64,000 nt of DNA. Source: Euglena gracilis. Lineage: Eukaryota; Euglenida; Euglenophyceae; Euglenales. The stretch covers positions 82,580,474 to 82,644,473 of the forward strand of contig CP154956.1 in assembly GCA_039621445.1 (NCBI GenBank), in the 5' to 3' direction. This document shows, one piece after another, positions 11,901 through 22,200 of this stretch. Below the pieces are notes generated by a model. That model ran no database searches and had not been told where the DNA came from. It saw only the letters and a program-made list of their open reading frames with translations. Numbering within the stretch: position 1 is the stretch's first letter; the number at the start of each line of letters is the position of its first letter. A program made the position numbers and the translations under genes.

Positions 11901-12843
11901 AGCATTTTTTGAAAGAAATCCGGACCCTGTCCAGACCCTGTTTCGGGATGGGTCCAGAATTCTCCGCTAACATGGGTGTTAGGGCTCATAAGGGGTCGAA
12001 AGAAATCTGTACCAAAAAAAATCGAAACTGCAAAAATGCTCCCAAAAACTGTTTTCGGGGCATTTTTTTTGGCACCCTCGACAGCCAATTATTTTACCGC
12101 CCGGCCGTACTTCGGACGGCTTGGAAGATAAATTATGCTCATGGATGGGGGGGCCGAGGCTGGAAATGGCTGTCGGCTGGCTGTCCCCCCCATGGGAGAG
12201 GCTCAAAATTTTTTAACAAACGCCCTGGTTGGCAGACAATCGTAGTTTGGACTGTAAGTCACGTAAATGCTTGGCTTTTTTGGAAAAAAATTAAGAAGCC
12301 CCTCTACCACCGAATTTTTTTTTTGAAAAGGAGCCCATATTATGGCGCTGCTTTTGTTAAGCAAGAGGGGGGTCATAGAGGTCCAGCCAGCCAACCAACC
12401 CTCCCCCCCCCCCGTCCCCCGACCCCAACTCCATTCTCAAGTTTCAACTGCCTGGCCGCAAAAATGGCCGCAAAAATGGGAAGCAACGGCCAAAAATGGC
12501 TGCAGAGCTCAAAATGTCGGTTAAAACTCCGGTGCTTTTTTTTTTTTTTATAATTTGGTATTTTCTGTTTTTTTTGTATATTTTTTATTTTTCCGCACCT
12601 GGTTTGCTGTCAGGTTGTGTCCAGTTCCATCCGCTCAAACCATATGCCACCCAGGCAATAGTTTTAAAGCAAGTTTCTGAGAGGGTTCTGTGATCGATCT
12701 CCTCTCCTCTCTGCCAGAGCGGCCGCCACTCCACCGCCCCCATGCCGCGAGAAGACCCCGTGCCTGCTGTGCCTGAGAAGCCCTCTGACCCTGCCGTCCA
12801 CCGGTCCGCCAAAGTGCAGATCGGGTGCTCCGCATTCACCTAT
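3060..12843 (+). CDS. Unidentified Pro/Ala-rich protein, about nine exons (gene model tentative)
   Basis: A run of plus-strand exons with strong GC bias at third positions: 3.06-3.25, 3.51-3.71, 6.22-6.44, 6.89-7.50, 7.80-8.19, 8.46-8.71, 9.44-9.54, 10.38-10.48 and 12.72-12.84 kb. The product is low complexity: a Tyr/Pro/Ala segment (FTDPYLAAALAAAHHP, PPGYPYATPPGAVPPGYPP), repeated PPPPPAELPTQ units, and PPSPPLPPQSE repeated. Less biased parts are SGVPRFLREALPDLKML, EFVDVLRGG, HAVAHHLYQNAG with GREKHKKI, and HRSAKVQIGCSAFTY. No family is recognised; Pro/Tyr-rich tracts of this kind occur in scaffolding and RNA-associated proteins, but that is not evidence of function. All exons may not belong to one gene. 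Neither start nor stop was identified. A family K element interrupts the 6.89-7.50 kb exon. Confidence 0.45.
3507..3712 (+). CDS. Coding exon with SGVPRFLREALPDLKML
   Basis: After CGCCCAG: TTLAPSHFPELRLLHAW, ASGVPRFLREALPDLKML and EFVDVLRGG. The least repetitive exon of this gene and the best one for a homology search. The 3' end may be CAG|GC or a GT 5 nt later. Confidence 0.55.
3859..4230. mobile_element. Family D TIR element
   Basis: Element 3867-4222 (356 bp). Ends CAGGCATTTGTTTAAGCAC and GGTAAAGAATTGTATG; perfect 8-bp duplication GTTGGGGC. Interior carries repeated GACTGACTGGTTTTT motifs and G/C runs. Confidence 0.85.
4231..6215. other. Intron-like, repeats only
   Basis: G/C homopolymers, a tandem pair of related ~220-bp segments at 4790-5110 (AAATGTCCGGAGACC, GCCCCATCTACCGGTATTTT) and a GGCCATTTT-rich stretch at 5750-5830. 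No exon seen. Confidence 0.5.
6216..6435 (+). CDS. Tyr/Pro/Ala-rich exon
   Basis: Reads YPYYPPMPPPFTDPYL, AAALAAAHHPHYPTPG and YAYPPPPGYPYATPPG. The 3' boundary is approximate. Confidence 0.6.
6890..7496 (+). CDS. Pro/Ala-rich exon interrupted by a family K TIR element
   Basis: After TTTGCAG: GSCGPLGCPFQSLSIWGFA, broken by the element at 6948-7288, then LLRCPAPLFPPPPVSQP and a Pro/Ala run. Joining at the 8-bp repeat keeps one frame open, and that frame has the natural Pro/Ala composition. Ends near the in-frame TGA (7497) or at a donor just before it. Confidence 0.5.
6940..7296. mobile_element. Family K TIR element inside a coding-like exon
   Basis: Element 6948-7288 (341 bp). Ends CAAGGTTTGAATTAAGG and CCTTTATATCGAAGCCTG; perfect 8-bp duplication CTTCGCCC. 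GT and AG are also available just inside the ends (CAAG|GTTTGA and CGAAG|CCTG). Confidence 0.85.
7803..8189 (+). CDS. Pro/Ala-rich exon with internal tandem repeat
   Basis: Two ~110-bp DNA repeat units encode PPPPPAELPTQ and the adjoining QLASTAP-like stretches, followed by PAPALAPSYTPPAVPIP. The acceptor is GCCACAG. The 3' limit is approximate. Confidence 0.55.
8462..8712 (+). CDS. Pro/Ser-rich exon next to a microsatellite
   Basis: After CGCACAG: NCMAPTPAPQPPQDNAH, QALAQPDPLTPDPAP and two copies of PPSPPLPPQSE. The frame runs into the ATGT array, so the exon probably ends about 8.7 kb. Confidence 0.5.
8867..9316. repeat. (GCCT)n then (ATGT)n microsatellite
   Basis: About ten GCCT units, then ~400 bp of ATGT with GCAT/GTGT variants. 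Long apparent ORFs here (CMYV and HTYI repeats) are artefacts. Confidence 0.97.
9441..9543 (+). CDS. Pro/Val-rich exon
   Basis: After GGGCAG: SPVGPTPPPSIPVPAGHG, PATVPTVATPVAEADLH, to CAT|GTAGTG. Confidence 0.45.
9811..10101. mobile_element. Family D element, no clear duplication
   Basis: CAATTGCTTAAGCACTGGC at the left, GGTCGGTAAAAAAATTGTATG at the right, same interior as the 3.87-kb copy. Confidence 0.65.
10377..10478 (+). CDS. Short exon with HAVAHHLYQNAG
   Basis: 102 nt, phase 0, CCGCAG to ATT|GTGAGG. Encodes ASFSAEPPPDTPIHAVAHH then LYQNAGTGREKHKKI. Confidence 0.5.
10479..12717. other. Mostly repeats; one possible minus-strand exon
   Basis: Three related ~50-bp units TTTCGGAATTGGGTGAAACTGGCA lie near 10720-10830. 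A family F-like element ends at 11660 (AAAAAGAAGCCTG). A minus-strand frame near 11790-11880 ending RDIVRWMHHDKRWGMVLE-stop is coding-like but unassigned. Confidence 0.4.
12718..12843 (+). CDS. Exon with HRSAKVQIGCSAFTY
   Basis: Strong polypyrimidine acceptor (CTCTCTGCCAG). 126 nt, phase 0, ending TAT|GTAGCT. Encodes SGRHSTAPMPREDPVP and VHRSAKVQIGCSAFTY. May be near the 3' end of this gene. Confidence 0.5.
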
Positions 12844-13239
12844 GTAGCTCCCTGTAGAGAGAGAGTTCAATGGGACCATAAGGGCTGGAGCTCATTTGTT
12901 GTATCTGGAGACAGGATTTAACGCGTGCAACGCTCAATGTGGCCCCAGTGGAGGAGGGGGCCAATGGGGGTGTTCAAGGATGATGCCGTTGGCAAAAAAA
13001 ACACACCAACGATCCCCACAGCCAACGCGGCACAAGCCATCCCCCCCGCCAGTCCGCCACAACACATTCTCCCATATTCGCATACAAACCCCCTCCTGTT
13101 CCCATTATTCTGCTATCATTCTCCTGTGATTTTGCACAAATAAAACAAAGCAACGTCCCCATTGACCATGCACACAAACAAATACAAACAATTACAAACA
13201 AGAGACAGAGTTTGCATCAAATTCCAATGGTTCCTCTGA

Positions 13240-13274
13240 GTAGTGATCTCCTTCAATAACTCATCTGTCCCCTT
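13240..13274 (-). CDS. fbaB: Aldolase exon 10 (partial; 3' boundary unknown)
   Basis: Encodes KGTDELLKE, which follows SGGEA directly in homologues. The sequence diverges after this, and I could not locate the final GxGSI/GRN exon. Confidence 0.6.
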
Positions 13275-16200
13275 TTGGACGGGCCACTGCAACCAAAGCT
13301 CCCAACACCAAATCAAAATGCAGAGTTGCTTTGTTCTATACCGAACACGGCCAACTGTTTCTTGATGAATGCCGCAAGAAGCAAACAATAGATCTAATAA
13401 TCTATATAATCCAATAATCTAACCTCAATTAATAAATAATCCAATAACCTAACCTCACTGGATAGAGGTTTTGAGCAGGGCGGATCTGAAAGCTGAACAA
13501 GGAGGACACAAACAACACAAACAACACAAACACAAACACAAACCCCGGGAGGAGAGTGCCTTGCACTATAGGGAGCCTGACCATAGCAGCCCCCCCCCCC
13601 CAGGTGGCTTTGGGTACAAATGCCTGCCCACCAAGCCAATTTTCCCTTGAAAATGGCCATTTTTGGATCCCTGACGCCGAAGGTGCACCATCCCAAAACC
13701 GACCCCCCCTGGGGGAAATACCCTCCCCTTTTTTCTGCCTGCCCAGAGCGGGGGGTGCAACCTTCCAGAATGACAAAGCGGGCACGCCAGGACCTTGCTT
13801 TGAATTAAAAAAAAACATTTCAAAAAATATTTGCACCAAGCAACGGCAAAATAAGATCTTGTGCACCAATTGCAACATTTACGAATTGTGCACCAAACAA
13901 AAACAAAAATGAGATATTGTCCACTAAACAAGCCTTCCGCCAAACAATGTTCCAAAAAATCTGCAGTTGGCCCAGCCAGCTTCCCCTCCAGAGAAGATGA
14001 CAATGCGCTTTCCTCCGAAGGCGGCTTGCAGTACATGTGCCACTCGTTTCTCCATGGTGGAGACATCGATGCCTGCAGCGGCCAGTACAGTGGAATCACT
14101 GACTGCATGGGTCACCATTGCAATCTGCGCTTTCTCTGTTTCATGGCAAGCTCATACCTCCCCCCCCTTGTCCAACGACCGCCAATGTTCGTCTCTGACC
14201 GGGGGGGGGGGTCGTTAAAATGGCCAATGTTCGTCTCTGACCAAGGGGGTTGTTAGACAGGGGGGGGGGGATTTCCGGCGCATCTCGCTGGAAATTATTG
14301 GCGCTTCGCGCCCGACAATAGCCAACCTCATGCATAACGTTGACTCAAGATGGAACAAATTACCACAAGACCATCATTGCACACATGTCATGTTGTCCTG
14401 CCCCTTAGGACCTTCAAAACACTTCAAGCAAAAAGCATCCAGTGATCAAGCGCCACAGTTTGTTAAACAGGGGTCAGAGACTGCGTGGTGAAATCACGCT
14501 TACGGTCAAAAACCAAACGGAATGGCTGACTCACCTTTTTCTTGCCCTTTCTCCTTCTGGTGGGAGCTGAAGGGACTGCGGGATGAGATTGTTCTTCACA
14601 ATGTCTCGACTGAAATATAATTGGCCATTTATGACATGGCCCAGTCCCCAGATCCCACGCCCAGCCTTTGCCCAAACAATGTGCACAGGTTCGTTTCCAT
14701 CATCATCCTTCACATAGATTCAATTGTTTATCCCCAAATCCCCAAATCAAACCTTAATCTGCAAGAAACCATCGCCGTACCGGGAGGGGCCCACAACGAC
14801 GCCTTCTGCAAAGTCACCATTCGAGCGACGGTCCCGCCCGGGAAACTGTCAGGGTCCCCGGTACCGGCCAACCTGTCAGTATAGGAAGTTGTCAGGGTCC
14901 CCGGTACTGGCCAACCTGTCAGGTGACAGTTTCCCGGGGGGGGGGGAGGTCCCAGTGGGTTGGTGGGTTGTTGTGTTCTGTATCCTGACAGTTTCCCGGG
15001 TAGGGCATTTCAAGGGAAAGTCAATGAAAAATGACCCTGACAGGTTGGCCGGTACCGGGGACCCTGACAACTTCCTATACTGACTTGGCCGGTGCCGGGA
15101 ATCCTGACAGTTTCCCGGGCGGGACCCTGACAGGTTCTCGGGCATGACAATTTCCCGGGGGGGGGGGTAGTGGTTCTCAAAAGCAAGAACATTATCAAGT
15201 CTCATTTCCCCAAGATCGTATACGAAAAGATCGTCTCTGACCGGGGGGGGGGTCGTTGGACAAGCCCGGTCGTTGGACAGGGGGGGGGAGGTAGAACAGA
15301 CTGCTCATCAGGGGGGGGGGGGAACGTGGAACATCAAAAAAGGCGACGCAAAAAATAACCACAAAAAACACAAATAATAACGCAAATTGCACATAAAATC
15401 CTTCAGGAGCTCCCCCAGGTGTACACTTCTCAACTGGACAGGAGCTGGAATAATTATCGGCTCCTCTGGGAAAATTTTCCATTTTGCATAAAAAATAAGC
15501 ATTTTGTTGACAAAAAAAATGAAAATGACCAAAGAATTGGCAAAAAATTTGGTCTGAGGGGGAAATCGCGGCCAAACCGAGGAAAGTTTCATAATCAAAA
15601 AAAAATCCCAGCAAAATCCAAAATTGCCAGGGAGTTAAGATACCCAAAAAAACACACAAACACAAAAAAAACACAAAAGCAGCAAAAAAAATTGCGCCCC
15701 CCCCCGCTCCTCATACCTTCATAGATCTTCTTTGCAGCGTCCTGTTCAATGTAATCTGTTGGAGCCTGCATCAGGCCACTTTGTTGTGGGGAGCAGACCC
15801 CATACCAATAATGGCATTGTCCAACACGCGAAATCAAGGAATGTGCCGACGCCGGGGGTGGGGGGGGGACAAAACACATCTTTTAAATCCTAGGAGCCCC
15901 CCAAGCGCTGAAAAAAAAATTATAATATTAAATTTTAATATATGTTATATATATGAAAAATATTTGCAATATTTATTTAATAATATTTAATATTTTTAAT
16001 ACATAATATTATGAAAAATATTTTTAATACTTTATTTAAAAAATATAAATATATTACATGAAAAATATTTCAGTGCTACGTATGGGAAATTTCAACTGTG
16101 TTCCGAGCAAAAAAGAAACCCAATTCTGTCCAATCTTTAAAAACATCAAAATTCCAGAGTGGGGATGAAAAATCCTCCGCAGTCTCGGCGAAAAATCAAA

Positions 16201-19200
16201 AAAAATCGATGGATTTCATACCTTTGATCTTTGGCCACACACCATTTTCGACCAGGTCCAATCCCTCCCCCCAGGTTAAAACCCTGGGGAAAACAAATGT
16301 TTGCCCAGGATGGAGACGATGAACCCCCCAAACCAAAGAACCCACCCACCACCCAGAGGACCCCTCTGCACGCCCCCCCCCCCCAAGAGGGGGGTGGGGC
16401 TTTGGGTTCTTGGGGTCCAGTATTCAGTTCCCCTCCGGCAAGCCGGCCTGGCCTTGACCTTCACGATGTGGGCCCCCATCTGGCACGCAATCTGCGCCGC
16501 GTACGCCACGACGTCGACGGCCGTCTCCCCCTTCTTGCTGATGCAGCCCCGCGGGTACGACCACACCACCGTCGGCAAGCCCACCTCCCGCGCCTCCCGC
16601 ACCTATGGACAGGCGTGGATGGGAATCTCCTAATTGCCCCCCCTAAATGGTCTTTTTTGCCGCAGAAATTATTTTCCAAAATAAATGTGGAATTTAAACA
16701 TTTTCCAATTCTCAAAAATAACGTGTTGACAGTTGTGCGGGAGATGCATCTGGCCATTCCAATTCTTCAGGACATCGTCCCCAAATGGGGGGGACCCCCT
16801 TCCAAAACTGGGGGCTCCCACCTCCAGTTTTCAGTCGCCGGAACTTCTCGCCGTTGAGTGCAAGATTTCATGTTGCGTCCCAAGGGGGTCCTAAAATACA
16901 CACCCAGCGCGAAGCGCCGGAAGATTTTTTTTTGCCCCCGCAGAGGAGGGGGAGGGGTCCCCCCTTCCGAAACTAGGGGGGGGGGGTGGGGGACCCCCCC
17001 AACCACCTTACCCCCCTAGGGGGCCATGAACCCCCCACCCCAAAGGGCTGTGGTCCCTGGTACCCGAAAAGAAGCAAAATATGCCCAAATCCAGCTGGGT
17101 TGGACCTTCCTTGGCCAAAATTTTGAGGAGAAAACCCCAAAAAATCCTCAAAAAAAAGAAACCTCAGAGAAGGCTAGTTTTGGCCATTTGTGAACCCTTT
17201 TTCAAAAAAATTTGGAACTGGAAAATTTTATCGGTCTATCCTGGCAAAAACTGAATTGTGGGTTCCAGACCCCCTCCCGTTCAAAAAAAAAAACGGTTCT
17301 TTGGGCAGCTTCAAAAAAAAATAGCCAAATGGCGCTTTCAGGTGTTTTTTTAACAAAGGGCAAACACAGTGGGGGGGACAACCCATATGGTGGGTTGTCC
17401 CCCCCATCACCACCCACAGGGTTTCCGGGATTCCTGGAGCTGAAGCACCCTGTCATAAAAATTGAGGGGGAAATGGGGGAATCCATGCATCCTGTGGAAG
17501 TTTGCACATGCACAACTTGATTTGGGGGTGGTGATGGTGGAGGCCTCCCCACCCCACAGGAGCAGCAGCACGCTGTGAACCTCCTGGACGTCGTGGGGCC
17601 AACCTTTGCGTGGTGTGTTTCGCAAAATAGACTGGCCCAAATACCCACACCCCTCTCCAACACCCATACCCCCCCATCAGGGCGTTTTTTAACGACCCCC
17701 TGCCGGGGGGTCCAGCTCAGAGCAGGGAAAAGGCTGCTGACTGACCCCCCCCCCCAAGTGGTCCCCCGGCTGGAGCTGGGCCCGACCCGGGGTCGAATCG
17801 GGGACCAAAAATTGAAAACGGCAAAAATGTGCAAAACTGCCAATTGTGCAAAAAAAATCGATTTTAGAACCTGTGTCGGAAAATGTCCTGGCCAGCCCTT
17901 TTCCGACACGTTTTTTTGCCCATTTTTTTGCCCCATTTTTGCCCCCCCGAAGGCGAAGAATCCGTCACCATCCAGCCGCCCTTTGGGGGGGGGGGAAATG
18001 TCTCGGAACTTCATTTTCAGAAAATGCCAGGTGGTGTCCCAGAAGTGTGCCCAGAAGTTTACAAAGGGGTCGGAAGGAAATAATGCGTGGGACAGGAAAA
18101 AAACGGGGTTACGCAATATTGACGCGTACCAGGTCCCTCAGATCCCGCAGCTGCTCGTTCCGCAGGCTGGAGGCAGGGCCAGGATTCCCTTCGCCTTTGG
18201 AGGGGAGGGAGGCCGAGGAAAGGGGGTGGTCGCCCCCTTCTGTACATCTTCAGGCGCAAAGTGTCAAATATATGAATATTTTGGGGACTTGAAAAGGCTG
18301 AAAAGCGTGAAAATACACTTTACACTTCATAACAACATCGGAAAACACAAATGATCCCATCATCCGGAGCAGAAATATTATTTCAGGGGTCCTGGACCCC
18401 CCCAGGTTGAAGGGAGTCTGCCCCCCCCCCGCAAAAGCAAAGCGCTGCAGGGGGGTCGACCAGGCAGTTCATAACAAGAAATGATTCCCTTGGCGCCAAA
18501 AGTGTCGCTGGGAAAATTTTGGGGAAAAAAATGACCCAAGGATCCACTCCCCCGGAAATACAGGAAGGAGGAGCACCATTGGGGGTCAATTTGGGGGTCA
18601 AAAAAAAAAAACTTCGGCGGGGCCAACAAAGCCGGGGGTCCAACCTCATAAAAAAAAAATCCCTAATGGATGGAGACCAACCTACTGATGCCATGGCATG
18701 GGATGCTGGTGGATGACTCTGTGCGGGTGAAACACATCATACCACCGCTTTGATTGTTTGAAATATTGTTGGTTGTGCAAACACACCACTTTACACAAAT
18801 ATGCAAATGGACCACTTCCACAAGTGTGAAAATGGACCTCTGCAGCTGTGCAACAGGTCCAAATGACTTGTGCAAATGACTAAATGCCCATTCAAATGGT
18901 GGATTTGCGAAGAGGCAAAGACACCCCCACCCTTGCCCACGGACCGGTTTCCCACAACCGCCATCATCCTCATCATCATCCCCCCATCAACCACAGTTTA
19001 CAGAGCTCTATGGCAGTGGGCCAGAAATGCCCCCTGCCCATAGCACCCCAGGGCAGGGTTGAATGGGAAGCCTTGGGGGGGGGGTCGGACCCCCCCTCCC
19101 GACACGGGGGGGGGGGGTTGAGTCGGACCCCCCTACCACCTACCTACCTCAATACCGAAGGGCTTCCCATCCAACCCTGCCCCAGGGGCCCGGGGGGGGG

Positions 19201-22200
19201 GGAACCAGGAATTGCCAGGGGAGGCCGGGGCAGGGTAGATGGTATAGCCAACGGCGGAGCAGCCGAGGCGGAGGGCGTCGGCGACGGAGGCGGTGACGGC
19301 GGAGCATGGGGCAGGTGGGCCCCCCAGGGTGTCGCTGTTGTTCACCTGTTGGGGGGGGGGGGGGCGTTGGACTTGCGGGGCTCATCGTTCTTAATTCTGT
19401 GTGGGCAAAGACCCAGGGCCGTCCTGATGTGCTTTTTAAAAGCATTCCCATCCCACCACGTCCAATGAAAATTCCGCCAGAAAAAAGATGGCCAGAAATC
19501 GGCCATCTTTTGGCAAAACCGGGTCAAATTTGAGAGAAAAGGCGAATGGCAGGAATGGCAGGAGAGAAAAGGCATCCTGGCAATCTGACATTCGCCCACC
19601 CAACCACCCAAACTGTCAAAAAAAAAGTTCTTTGAGTTTTAAGTTTTCGGCGCCAGTCGATGCCATGGTCCAACTTCACAAAATGACCCCGTGGTGGGGG
19701 GGCACTTTTCCCTGGCCCCAAACCTACCCACTATTTCAAAAACCCACCAATGCACGACCCCCCCCCGGGGGGGGGTTGACCGACCCACCCACCCACCCAA
19801 AACCCGCCAAAAATCAGCCAGCACCCATTGAAAAAAAATTTCTGATGGACTTTGTGGCCAAAACTCTCCCCCCCCCCAGGCGAGAGAGGCCCAGACCGGT
19901 CATTGGACGGCCCCAAAGTCTTAAGATGGTTCTTAACGGCCAATCCATAGAAAATGCCATCCCATCCTCTCCCCCTTCCCTGGACCCACCCGGGAACAGG
20001 AAGGGGGATAAAGAAAGCCCAGACAGCCTAACATGGACACTAAAAAGTTGAAATTGTGCCTGAAAAATTGGTTGCAGAAAAGCGCTTTTGAAAATGTATA
20101 CTATCAACTGGCTCAAAAAAAAGGATCAAAGCAAAGTGCAATAAGCAGAAAAGTGAAAAATAATACCATGTTCGACTAAGTAATTTTGTTGAAATTTGGT
20201 GGTGATGCTTCTAAATTCAGCCCCTTTCATGGAAACGGGCATACACACAAAAAAAAGCACTTGCATACTCAGTCACAATTGTGCCTGCGTTTTGGAGAAT
20301 CAAACACAAGACTGAAAAATAGTTGTTCTTGAACAATTCCAGGCACAATCATGCCTAGATTTGCAATTAGGCCCAAATATCCAACCAAATCTTGGGTCTC
20401 TTGCAGGCAAACAATCGTTATGAAGAAAGTTGCAGCGAGAACGGTGCGGTGGTGGAGGAGGGGTGGCGATCGTTGGGGAGAGGAGAGATATGGACTCCCC
20501 TGCGCATTGTTTCCGTTGCCAATTTTTGTCGTTTAGTAGAGTCTACCTAATGAAACCTGTGTTGTGCAAGGAAGAGGGTTTCCGCTTTCTTTGTGTTGTT
20601 CAGCTGACTTGTTATTCTGCCGCAACAATGTAGGTGCTCAAAAGAAAGACTGGTGGTCCTCCTTTGGCAACGTTGCAAGTCTGGCGCAAGGGCGTAGAAC
20701 TTAGGCGGCCTAATTCGCAGTGAAGCTTTTTTCTTTTTATTTGCGCACTTGCGAAAATTTACGATTTTTTTGATTGTGCCTTGTTTCGGCTGTGAAGGTC
20801 AGGGGGGTTTGAAAACACGTTAACAAGAGAGTGCAAAAAATGAGCGAAATTCTGATCTTGGCTGTGAGACCCCCGGGACTTTGGCGAAAAATGGTGTTTT
20901 TGGGGTGTCCGGAAATGGACTTTGCACGCCGAAACCCCCGGGACCTTGCCGGCCCACACTGAAAAAAACGCAAAAAAAGCACCATAGGAACGGGACCTTT
21001 ACTGCCCTTTTTGATGCTTCTTTCGGCGGTGTCCCCGGGTGTGTCCGATCTGCCGGCGGTGTGCGTCCTGGGTGTTTGCCGGACTGCTTTGCTTGCGGCG
21101 CATTGGTGTGGTGTTTTTGGGTTGTTAAAGTGCGGGGAGGAAGTGCCGGGGGGTGCGGGTCATGCTTGTGCTTACCAACCGGGGGGGGGGAGGGGGGGTG
21201 GGTGCTATAGGGTGCCTGCCCCTAGCAGGCACACCCCCCCCCCGGGGGGATAGGGGTCCGGGCCGGACCCAGAAAATTTTCATTGAAAATGGCCGTTTCC
21301 GGGCCCCCGGCGCCTTCGGCGCCGGGGTCGGAGGGGGGTGCCTGCTAGGGGCAGGCACCCCCCGAAACCCTACCCCCCCCCCGGGGGGGGGTCGGATCGG
21401 GTGCTATGGGGTGCCTGCCCCTAGCACCCACCCCCCCCCCCCGGGGGGAGGCACCCGACTAAGCACAAGCCTGGTGCGGGTGCGGTGTGACCAAGCGGGA
21501 AGGAGGGCCGCAGTGAGAGGAAGGCAAGTGTGGGGTGTTGGGCAAGGGAAGCGCAGGGGGGATGAAATGGGGTCCGCAGGGAATGAAGGGGACGGGTGTC
21601 TCCCACCCGGCTTACACCCGGGATGCGCACAAACAGTTGTGTGGCAAAGAACCCAGCGGGAGAAGCCCAACACTGGAAGGACAAAATTGTGCTTATGGGC
21701 GCAAATGCGCGCACCAACATATTTATGTTTATTTGCGCAAGAACATAAACATGTTCTTCAAGGATTGGGCTTTGGTACCCATGAACTGACGCTGTTGATA
21801 AACGGCGTGATAAAGGAGCTGTGACGGCACAGACCAACGGGTCATCCAGTTGGTGAGTTTGTCACAGTGTTTGTCAACGCGCAAGCTTATGGGCGCAAAT
21901 GCGCGCACAAACACAATTCTGTTTATGCGCGCATTTGCGCAAATGCGCAAACAAACATGTTCTGTGTTTATTTGCGCATTTGCGCAAATAAACACAAACA
22001 AGAACGGTGTGACGGAAACACAACTGTCAAACGCCGACAGCAGATGTGGGTTATTTGCGCATTTGCGCGGATCATGTTGTTTGTGGGCGCAAATCAGGGT
22101 TCGATATAAAGACAGGTGGGGGGGGGGTGGTCCAGACCCCCCCCCTGCGGGCCAGGAGGGGGGGGGTGGAGGGGGACACCCCCCCACCTAAACAGTTGCG

